In this document: one piece after another, positions 31,661-37,396 of the stretch
How the letters are laid out: every line of letters begins with the position of its first letter
Numbering within the stretch: the stretch's first letter is position 1
Translations under genes and position numbers: made by a program
Notes under the pieces: model-generated
Told to the model about the DNA's origin: nothing
Seen by the model: only the letters and a program-made list of their open reading frames with translations
The model's database searches: none
From: an uncultured Oscillospiraceae bacterium
Lineage (GTDB): Bacteria > Bacillota > Clostridia > Oscillospirales > Oscillospiraceae
Direction of reading: 5' to 3'
Assembly: GCA_944387285.1 (NCBI GenBank)
Contig: CALXEH010000020.1
Location: 1-37,396 of the forward strand
DNA length: 37,396 nucleotides

Positions 31661-32287
31661 TCACTTGGAATAGAGCTCGACGATGAGGTGCTCCTCTATC
31701 GGCAGATCTATGTCCTCACGGGCGGGGACAGCGGAGACCTTCGCTATCATGTTCGCGGCGTCATACTCAAGCCACTTCGGCGGCTGACGGAACGCATTCG
31801 CTTCCACATTCGCCTTTATCTTTTCCAGTCCGCGGCTCCGCTCGCGCAGAGTCACGACCATGCCCGGCTTCACCTGGAAGCTCGGAATGTTCACCTTGCG
31901 GCCGTTCACGGTGAAGTGGCCGTGGTTCACCAGCTGGCGAGCCTCAGCCCTGCTCATCGCAAAGCCCAGACGGTACACTACATTGTCCAGCCTGCTCTCG
32001 CAGATGGCAAGCAGGTTCTCGCCCGTCTGGCCGGGACGGCGCTCGGCCATGTCAAAATAGCTCCTGAACTGGCTCTCCAGAAGGCCGTAGTACCTCTTCG
32101 CCTTCTGCTTCTCACGCATCTGCAGGCCGTACTCGGAGGTCTTGCTCCTGCCCTGGCCGTGCTGTCCGGGAGGATAAGCGCGGTTCTCCATGGCGCACTT
32201 CTGGGTGTAGCACCTGTCGCCCTTCAGAAAGAGCTTCTGCCCTTCCCTGCGGCACTGGCGGCAGACAGCGTCGGTATATCTTGCCAT
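31661..32287 (-). CDS. rpsD: 30S ribosomal protein S4, zinc-binding form
   Basis: S4 is a primary 16S rRNA binder that starts small-subunit assembly. The 208-residue protein has Cys at 9, 12, 26 and 31 (CRQC, then C and C), the zinc-finger form. [20 protein letters not shown] and the S4 RNA-binding domain ([35 protein letters not shown]) follow. Its place between rpsK and rpoA is the standard Clostridia order. Confidence 0.98.
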   Translation of the reverse strand: MARYTDAVCRQCRREGQKLFLKGDRCYTQKCAMENRAYPPGQHGQGRSKTSEYGLQMREKQKAKRYYGLLESQFRSYFDMAERRPGQTGENLLAICESRLDNVVYRLGFAMSRAEARQLVNHGHFTVNGRKVNIPSFQVKPGMVVTLRERSRGLEKIKANVEANAFRQPPKWLEYDAANMIAKVSAVPAREDIDLPIEEHLIVELYSK

Positions 32288-32306
32288 TTCTTCTTACCTC
32301 CTCTGT

Positions 32307-32702
32307 TTAGACGCGGCGGCGCTTCGGCGGACGGCAGCCGTTGTGCGGTATCGGCGTCACGTCCTTGATCATCGTGACCTCAAGACCCGCGGTCTGGAGT
32401 GCGCGGATCGCCGCCTCACGGCCCGAGCCGGGGCCCTTCACGTACACCTCAACGGTCTTCAGGCCGTGCTCCATGGCAGCCTTCGCAGCAGTCTCGGCCG
32501 CGGTCTGAGCCGCGAACGGAGTGCTCTTCTTGCTGCCGCGGAAGCCCATGCCGCCCGCGGAGGCCCAGGAAATGGCGTTGCCGTTGGTGTCGGTTATCGT
32601 CACCATCGTGTTGTTGAAAGAAGAGCTGATATGCACGGCTCCACGTTCAATGTTCTTCCGCTCTCTGCGGCGAGTGCGGACCTTCTTCTTAGGTGCTGCC
32701 AT
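32307..32702 (-). CDS. rpsK: 30S ribosomal protein S11
   Basis: S11 forms part of the platform near the mRNA exit. The 131-residue sequence contains [40 protein letters not shown] and the C-terminal [16 protein letters not shown], all diagnostic. It is located between rpsM and rpsD. Confidence 0.98.
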   Translation of the reverse strand: MAAPKKKVRTRRRERKNIERGAVHISSSFNNTMVTITDTNGNAISWASAGGMGFRGSKKSTPFAAQTAAETAAKAAMEHGLKTVEVYVKGPGSGREAAIRALQTAGLEVTMIKDVTPIPHNGCRPPKRRRV

Positions 32703-32716
32703 TACATATCCCTCCC

Positions 32717-33085
32717 TTACTTCTTCTTATTTGCTATCGTGCGCTTCGGGCCCTTGCGGGTGCGGGCGTTCGTCTTGCTCCTCTGGCCGCGGACGGGCAG
32801 GCCCTTCCTGTGGCGCAGGCCACGGTAGCTGCCTATCTCGGTCAGACGCTTGATGTCCAGCGCCACGCTGCGGCGCAGGTCGCCTTCCACGACGTAATGA
32901 TGGTCTATGCACTCACGGATCTTGGCCTCTTCCTCATCGGTCAGGTCCTTCACGCGAGTGTCGGGGTTGATTCCAGTAGGCTCGAGAATCTTTTTCGCGC
33001 TGGTTCTGCCGATACCGTAGACATAGGTGAGGCCGATCTCTATCCTCTTGTCCTTGGGCAGGTCAACGCCGGCTATACGTGCCAT
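32717..33085 (-). CDS. rpsM: 30S ribosomal protein S13
   Basis: S13 is a head protein contacting the P-site tRNA and the large subunit. [20 protein letters not shown] begins the mature family sequence, followed by [15 protein letters not shown] and the C-terminal [20 protein letters not shown]. An in-frame TTG at 33094 sits closer to an AAGGA, but the family starts at the ATG at 33085 (122 residues), which is preferred. It follows rpmJ after a 120-bp gap holding a large inverted repeat. Confidence 0.97.
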   Translation of the reverse strand: MARIAGVDLPKDKRIEIGLTYVYGIGRTSAKKILEPTGINPDTRVKDLTDEEEAKIRECIDHHYVVEGDLRRSVALDIKRLTEIGSYRGLRHRKGLPVRGQRSKTNARTRKGPKRTIANKKK

Positions 33086-33114
33086 CTTTCGCAATCATTC
33101 CTTTCGATGATTTT

Positions 33115-33173
33115 CCCCGCGCTATTCAGGCGGAGGCTTGGTCCCGCCGGAGGGAGCCTCCGTCCCGCGGGGG
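33115..33173. other. Nested inverted repeat between rpmJ and rpsM
   Basis: Outer arms CCCCGCG (33115-33121) and CGCGGGG (33166-33172) enclose inner arms CGGAGGCT (33131-33138) and AGCCTCCG (33155-33162). There is no U run on either side, so it is not a standard terminator. The rest of 33095-33205 shows nothing else. Confidence 0.55.
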
Positions 33174-33205
33174 ATGTGTCTTTCGCTCTTTCAACTCTTA
33201 GGGTC

Positions 33206-33319
33206 TCAGCCCTGACGCTGCTTGTGCTTCGGGTTCTCGCAAATTACCATGACCTTGCCATGGCGCTTGATGATCTTGCACTTCTCGCACATGGGCTTTA
33301 CCGAAGGTCTGACTTTCAT
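33206..33319 (-). CDS. rpmJ: 50S ribosomal protein L36
   Basis: L36 is the smallest large-subunit protein. The 37 residues begin [20 protein letters not shown] and end PKHKQRQG. Zinc ligands are Cys 11, 14 and 27 and His 32, the zinc-binding C+ form. GGAGG lies 7 nt before the ATG. It is between infA and rpsM, the expected order. Confidence 0.98.
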   Translation of the reverse strand: MKVRPSVKPMCEKCKIIKRHGKVMVICENPKHKQRQG

Positions 33320-33364
33320 TTAAGCTCCTCCTATTCGGCTTCGCGCTGGACGCTTCAGCGTCCC

Positions 33365-33583
33365 TTACTTCGATCTCCAGGTTATCCTGCCCCGCGTCAG
33401 GTCGTACGGGCTCATCTGCACCGTCACCTTGTCGCCAGGCAGTATGCGGATGAAGTTCATCCGCAGCTTCCCGGATATGTGGGCCAGTATCGTGTGGCCG
33501 CCGCCGATGTCCACGCTGAACATCGTGTTGGGCAGGGATTCGACGACCGTGCCCTCAAGCTCGATCACATCGTCTTTTGCCAA
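33365..33583 (-). CDS. infA: Translation initiation factor IF-1
   Basis: IF-1 blocks the A site during initiation. The 72-residue OB-fold protein shows [40 protein letters not shown] and RGRITWRSK. The start codon is TTG; GGGAGG lies 9 nt upstream and the family sequence begins exactly here, so the TTG is well supported. It lies between map and rpmJ, as in other Firmicutes. Confidence 0.97.
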   Translation of the reverse strand: MAKDDVIELEGTVVESLPNTMFSVDIGGGHTILAHISGKLRMNFIRILPGDKVTVQMSPYDLTRGRITWRSK

Positions 33584-33611
33584 GTTATATAACCTCCCTC
33601 GCGGTTGATCG

Positions 33612-34367
33612 TCACAGATCCTCTGCCATCGTCAGGATCTCGGGTTCGCCATCTGTTATGAGTACCGTGTTCTCGTAGTGCGCCGACAGCCGCCCGTCCG
33701 ACGTCACCGCCGTCCAGTCGTTGTCCAGCACATACACTTCCCAGGTCCCGGCATTCACCATCGGCTCGATAGCCAGGGTCATGCCCTTGACGAGCCTCGG
33801 CCCGTGCCCCGGTTCGCCGAAATTCGGTATCTCCGGCTGCTCGTGCAGCGCCGCGCCGACGCCGTGGCCCTCATAGGCCCGCACCACGGAAAAGCCGTGC
33901 GATTCCACATACTCCTGTATGGCGTGTCCGATATCCGATACCCGATAGCCCGGCTTCGCGTACTTGATGCCTTCAAAAAAGCTCTGCCGCGTGACTTCCA
34001 TCAGCCGCTTCGCTTCCTCGCTCACCTCGCCGCAGGGATATGTCCCCGCGCAGTCGCCGTTGAAGCCGTGTACCTTCGCTCCCACGTCTACGCTCACGAT
34101 GTCGCCGTTTTTTATGATCCTCCGGCCAGGTATGCCGTGCACGACCTCCTCGTTCACGGAGACGCAGGCACTCGCCGGAAATCCGCTGTAGTTCAGAAAC
34201 GACGGCGTCGCTCCCGAGCGCAGTATGAACTTGTGCACTTCCCTGTCGATTTCCCGCGTGGTCACGCCGGCCGCTATCGCCTGCCGCGCCACGGTGCGCG
34301 CGCCTGCCGTTATCCGGCAGGCCTCGCGCATGAACTCGATCTCTCGCGGGGACTTGACTATTATCAT
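33612..34367 (-). CDS. map: Methionine aminopeptidase, type I
   Basis: Map removes the initiator Met from new proteins. The 251-residue protein has the metal-ligand set: [20 protein letters not shown] (first Asp), [13 protein letters not shown] (second Asp), [18 protein letters not shown] (His) and IEPMVNAG (Glu), with a late Glu in SAHYENTVL. The start overlaps the adk stop by 4 bp. Length and motifs are standard for type Ia enzymes without a zinc-finger extension. Confidence 0.97.
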   Translation of the reverse strand: MIIVKSPREIEFMREACRITAGARTVARQAIAAGVTTREIDREVHKFILRSGATPSFLNYSGFPASACVSVNEEVVHGIPGRRIIKNGDIVSVDVGAKVHGFNGDCAGTYPCGEVSEEAKRLMEVTRQSFFEGIKYAKPGYRVSDIGHAIQEYVESHGFSVVRAYEGHGVGAALHEQPEIPNFGEPGHGPRLVKGMTLAIEPMVNAGTWEVYVLDNDWTAVTSDGRLSAHYENTVLITDGEPEILTMAEDL

Positions 34368-35002
34368 AGCTCGATCCCCAGGGTCTTTGCTATCTCGGCC
34401 GTCGTGGCCTCGATCGTCGGCTGGTTGTTCACCGACTTCAGCTTGCCGCGCTCGGCGTAGAACGCCTTGAGCGGCTCCGTCTCCTTGTGGTAGACCTCAA
34501 GCCTCGCCTTCACCGTCTCCGGCGCGTCGTCCTTCCTTATCGTCAGCGCCGCGCCGCAGCTGTCGCACACGCCCTCCGCCTTCGGAGGCGCGGACACTAC
34601 ATGGTAGGTGGCGCCGCAGTTCGGGCAGGTCCGCCTGCCGGACATGCGCTCGACTATCGTCTCGTCCGCTATCTCGATGGACAGCGCGCAGTCAATGTCG
34701 ATGCCCCTCGCCTCCAGCGCCTCCGCCTGCGGGATCGTCCTCGGCATGCCGTCGAGGATATATCCATTCGCGCAGTCGGGCTCCGCGAGGCGTTCCTCGA
34801 CGATGCCGATGATGACATCGTCGGGAACGAGCTTGCCGCTTTCAACGTATTCCTTGGCTTTCAGCCCCACGGGCGTGCCATTCTTCATGGCGGCCCTCAG
34901 GATGTTGCCGGTGGAGATGGTCGGTATTCCCAGCCTGTGGCTGATAATCTCCGCCTGGGTGCCTTTGCCGGCGCCAGGCGCGCCCAAAAGTATCAGCTTC
35001 AT
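34364..35002 (-). CDS. adk: Adenylate kinase, zinc-lid form
   Basis: Adk interconverts AMP, ADP and ATP. The P-loop GAPGAGKGT is at residues 7-15. The lid carries four Cys (126, 129, 146, 149; CPNC and CDSC), the zinc-binding form common in Gram-positives. [13 protein letters not shown] is the NMP-site motif, with Met where Phe is most usual (DGFPRT). 212 residues. It is located between secY and map. Confidence 0.97.
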   Translation of the reverse strand: MKLILLGAPGAGKGTQAEIISHRLGIPTISTGNILRAAMKNGTPVGLKAKEYVESGKLVPDDVIIGIVEERLAEPDCANGYILDGMPRTIPQAEALEARGIDIDCALSIEIADETIVERMSGRRTCPNCGATYHVVSAPPKAEGVCDSCGAALTIRKDDAPETVKARLEVYHKETEPLKAFYAERGKLKSVNNQPTIEATTAEIAKTLGIEL

Positions 35003-35014
35003 TTTAACCTCCGA

Positions 35015-36316
35015 TCAGTCAAGGAAGCCTTTGTAGTTGCGCATGAGCATCTGCGCCTCAACAGCGCGGACGGTCTCAAGTGCAACGCCCACAACTATGA
35101 TTATGGAGGTGCCGCCGAGGGATATGCCCGAAAGGCTCGTCGCCGTAGTGAAGCAGCCGATCAGGATGGGCACTACGGCCACGATGCTCAGATACAGAGC
35201 GCCCATGAGCGTGATCTTGTTGAGCACCTTCCTGATATACTCGCTGGTCGGCTTGCCGGCACGGAAGCCGGGGATAAAGCCGCCGTTCTTCTTCAGGTTG
35301 TTGGAGATCTCGACGGGGTCAAACTGGATGGTAGCGTAGAAGTAGCTGAACGCTATGATCAGCAGGAAGTAGATTATCGCGTAGGGCACGGTGTTCATAT
35401 TGAACATGTGCTTCATGACCCAGGAGTCCTGCCAGCTCGGGACAAAGGCGCAGATCGTGCCCGGTATGCTCGCGATGGACTGGGCGAAGATGATGGGCAT
35501 GACGCCGGACATATTCACCTTCATCGGCAGGTGCGTGCTCTGGCCGCCGTAGAGCTTGCGGCCCACGACGCGCTTCGAGTACTGCACCGGTATCCTCCGC
35601 TCCGCATCGTTCACGATGACTATGAGCACGATTATCGCCAGGGCGCCGACTATGACGAGCGCAAGAGCCCACCAGGACAGGCTGCCAGTGGAGACGTTCG
35701 TGATCATCGTGCTGATGGAGGTCGGGAACCTCGCGATGATGCTTGCAAACAGGATGATGGAGATGCCGTTGCCTACACCGAACTCGGTGATCTGCTCGCC
35801 CATCCACATGATGAGCGCGGAGCCGGCCATGAAGGTCATGATGATGACTATCGCAGGCCAAATGCCCGTGCCGTCGGCCGTCAGCATGCTCTGGCCGTTC
35901 TGGCCGTTCTTGATGAGCATGTAGTAGGCAAAGCCCATGACCAGGCCGATGCCCACAGTGGTGTAACGGGTGATGGACGCGATCTTCTTGCGGCCTTCCT
36001 CGCCGCCTTCCTTCTGCAGCCGCTCCAGAGCCGGAATAGCTATCGTCAGCAGCTGGATGATGATGGAGGCGTTGATGTACGGCTGTATCGACAGCGCGAA
36101 GATGGTCGCCATCGAAAAGCTGCCGCCGGACATGGTGTTCCACAGGCCGAGTATCGTGTTGTTGACCGTGTTGAAGTAGCTCTCCAGCAGGGTCGTGTTG
36201 ACGTAGGGCACGGGGACGGCGTTGCCAAGACGATAGACCAGAATGATGAACAGCGTGAAGAGTATTTTCTTGCGAAGCTCCTCGATGCCCCACGCATTCT
36301 TGAGAGTCTTAAGCAC
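35015..36316 (-). CDS. secY: Protein translocase channel subunit SecY
   Basis: SecY is the protein-conducting channel of the Sec system. The 433-residue protein has ten predicted helices. Recognisable parts are the N-terminal WGIEELRKKILFTLFIILVY, GGSFSMATIFALSIQPYINA (plug region), and the late cytoplasmic loop NGGFIPGFRAGKPTSEYIRK needed for SecA function. The start is GTG, one base after the rplO stop, with GAGGTGGTG upstream inside rplO. Confidence 0.98.
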   Translation of the reverse strand: MLKTLKNAWGIEELRKKILFTLFIILVYRLGNAVPVPYVNTTLLESYFNTVNNTILGLWNTMSGGSFSMATIFALSIQPYINASIIIQLLTIAIPALERLQKEGGEEGRKKIASITRYTTVGIGLVMGFAYYMLIKNGQNGQSMLTADGTGIWPAIVIIMTFMAGSALIMWMGEQITEFGVGNGISIILFASIIARFPTSISTMITNVSTGSLSWWALALVIVGALAIIVLIVIVNDAERRIPVQYSKRVVGRKLYGGQSTHLPMKVNMSGVMPIIFAQSIASIPGTICAFVPSWQDSWVMKHMFNMNTVPYAIIYFLLIIAFSYFYATIQFDPVEISNNLKKNGGFIPGFRAGKPTSEYIRKVLNKITLMGALYLSIVAVVPILIGCFTTATSLSGISLGGTSIIIVVGVALETVRAVEAQMLMRNYKGFLD

Positions 36317-36317
36317 C

Positions 36318-36758
36318 TTACACCACCTCGGCCTTTCCGCCTGCCGCCTCTATCTTTTGCTTTGCAGATTCGGAGAAGGCGGAAGCCTTGACGGTCAGCT
36401 TCTTCTCGAGGCTGCCGTTGCCCAGTATCTTGACGCCGTAGACGCACTTGGACAGCACGCCCGCGTCGAGCAGCGCAGCCGCATCGACCTCGGCGCCGTC
36501 CTCAAAACGGTTGAGCGCGGAGACGTTCACGGCCTCCAGCGGCTCGGCAAAAATGTTGTGGAAGCCTCTCTTGGGGATACGCCTCGCCAGCGGCATCTGG
36601 CCGCCCTCGAAGCCGACGCGGACGCCGCCGCCGCTCCTGGCCTTCTGGCCCTTGTGGCCGCGGCCCGCGGTCTTGCCGTTGCCGGTGCCGTGCCCTCTGC
36701 CCTTGCGCTTGGCAACCTGCGTGCTGCCAGCAGCCGGAGAAAGTTCACTGAGTTTCAT
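36318..36758 (-). CDS. rplO: 50S ribosomal protein L15
   Basis: L15 is a late-assembly large-subunit protein with a long basic N-terminal extension. The 146 residues contain [40 protein letters not shown] and RIPKRGFHN, all diagnostic. It is located between rpmD and secY. Confidence 0.98.
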   Translation of the reverse strand: MKLSELSPAAGSTQVAKRKGRGHGTGNGKTAGRGHKGQKARSGGGVRVGFEGGQMPLARRIPKRGFHNIFAEPLEAVNVSALNRFEDGAEVDAAALLDAGVLSKCVYGVKILGNGSLEKKLTVKASAFSESAKQKIEAAGGKAEVV

Positions 36759-36770
36759 TGCGTACCCTCC

Positions 36771-36953
36771 TTATTCTTCCGTCACCTGAAGCAGATAACC
36801 TATCTGAGCTATCTTGCCCCTGGTCTGGGGATTGTCGGGCTGGACGGTCTCGTTGCCTATCTTGTGCAGGCCCAGGGAATGGGCCGTGGCAATGTGCTTG
36901 TCGAGACGCCCGTTCAGGCTCTTTACGAGCTTAACCTTGATGTTCTTAGCCAT
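36771..36953 (-). CDS. rpmD: 50S ribosomal protein L30
   Basis: L30 has 60 residues: MAKNIKVKLVKSLNGRLDKH, then LGLHKIGNETVQPDNPQTRG and a short C-terminal strand. This is the normal bacterial length. A longer open frame upstream to 37361 is a shadow of rpsE. It is located between rpsE and rplO. Confidence 0.97.
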   Translation of the reverse strand: MAKNIKVKLVKSLNGRLDKHIATAHSLGLHKIGNETVQPDNPQTRGKIAQIGYLLQVTEE

Positions 36954-36967
36954 TTCACGAGCCCCCC

Positions 36968-37396
36968 TTAACCGACTATCTCGTCGGCGGACTTGCCCCT
37001 GTAGGCCGCGACCTGCTGCGCGTTCCTCAGAGACTGGAGCCCGACCATCGTCGCCGCAACGACGTTCTGCGGATTGTTCGACCTCAGGCACTTCGTACGG
37101 ATGTTCTTGATGCCAGCGGCCTCGACCACCGCACGGACGGCGCCGCCGGCGATGACGCCGGTGCCTTCCGGGGCCGGCTTGAGCAGTACGCGGCCCGCGC
37201 CGAACTCGCCGATGACCTCGTGCGGTATCGTCGTGCCCTGAAGCGTGATGCTCACGATGTGCTTCTTCGCGTCCTCGAGGCCCTTGCGGATAGCCTCGGA
37301 GACCTCGTTGGCCTTGCCCAGACCGTAGCCCACGCGGCCCTTGCCGTCGCCCACGACGCACAGCGCCGAGAACTTCATGACACGGCCGCCCTTGAC
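36968..37396 (-). CDS. rpsE: 30S ribosomal protein S5 (5' end outside window)
   Basis: S5 acts in decoding accuracy at the mRNA entry. Visible residues are VKGGRV followed by [40 protein letters not shown], and the C-terminal [20 protein letters not shown]. The frame stays open to the window edge and S5 is normally about 165 residues, so roughly the first 20-30 residues are missing; an internal Met at 37378 is not the start. It leads the distal spc genes here. Confidence 0.97.
   Translation of the reverse strand, partial: VKGGRVMKFSALCVVGDGKGRVGYGLGKANEVSEAIRKGLEDAKKHIVSITLQGTTIPHEVIGEFGAGRVLLKPAPEGTGVIAGGAVRAVVEAAGIKNIRTKCLRSNNPQNVVAATMVGLQSLRNAQQVAAYRGKSADEIVG

Overview
The window is a chromosomal segment of a GC-rich, endospore-forming Clostridia, most likely a gut member of the Oscillospiraceae/Ruminococcaceae (inferred). 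The evidence is low-GC-Firmicute gene order and families (PolC-type replicase, the spc/alpha ribosomal operon with adk-map-infA-rpmJ, zinc-type S4 and L36) together with spoIIGA, sigE and spoIIE. Base composition is strongly GC-rich, so many long antisense open frames appear; these are shadows. No tRNA, rRNA, CRISPR array, transposase or phage gene was seen.

Layout. (1) 1-234: intergenic repeat-like DNA and a terminator. (2) 235-4748: a MarR-type regulator with a heterodimeric ABC exporter, read from one promoter over a tandem palindromic operator. (3) 4776-5302: a lone three-helix membrane protein with its own strong promoter. (4) 5313-15373: a compact housekeeping operon pyrH-frr-uppS-cdsA-dxr-rseP-ispG-polC (UMP kinase, ribosome recycling, undecaprenyl and phospholipid precursors, site-2 protease, two MEP-pathway steps, replicase). 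(5) 15420-17138, plus strand: spoIIGA-sigE, the mother-cell sigma factor and its processing protease; sigG does not follow. (6) 17139-17390: a second copy of the intergenic repeat and a terminator. (7) 17419-23374: a catabolic-looking cluster of PucR-type regulator, NCS1 permease, DUF917 protein and hydantoinase/oxoprolinase-type protein. (8) 23378-27347: a tightly overlapping envelope gene set of MFS-like protein, two twin mini-proteins, a four-helix protein and a secreted phosphodiester-glycosidase-like protein with SLH anchors. (9) 27421-30220, plus strand: spoIIE and a coupled small tail-anchored protein, preceded by Spo0A-box-like sites. (10) 30229-37396: the distal spc/alpha operon (rpsE, partial, through rplQ).

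How it works together. Every minus-strand block is housekeeping, transport or metabolism. The only two plus-strand blocks are early sporulation operons, each starting divergently from a minus-strand promoter and ending at a terminator. The most plausible undescribed unit is the 23378-27347 envelope set, whose five genes overlap by 4 bp or lie 13 bp apart and combine surface, single-span and multi-span membrane proteins. Second is the small tail-anchored protein translationally coupled to SpoIIE. The DUF917/hydantoinase-like cluster looks like a complete regulated uptake-and-breakdown module whose substrate cannot be read from sequence.
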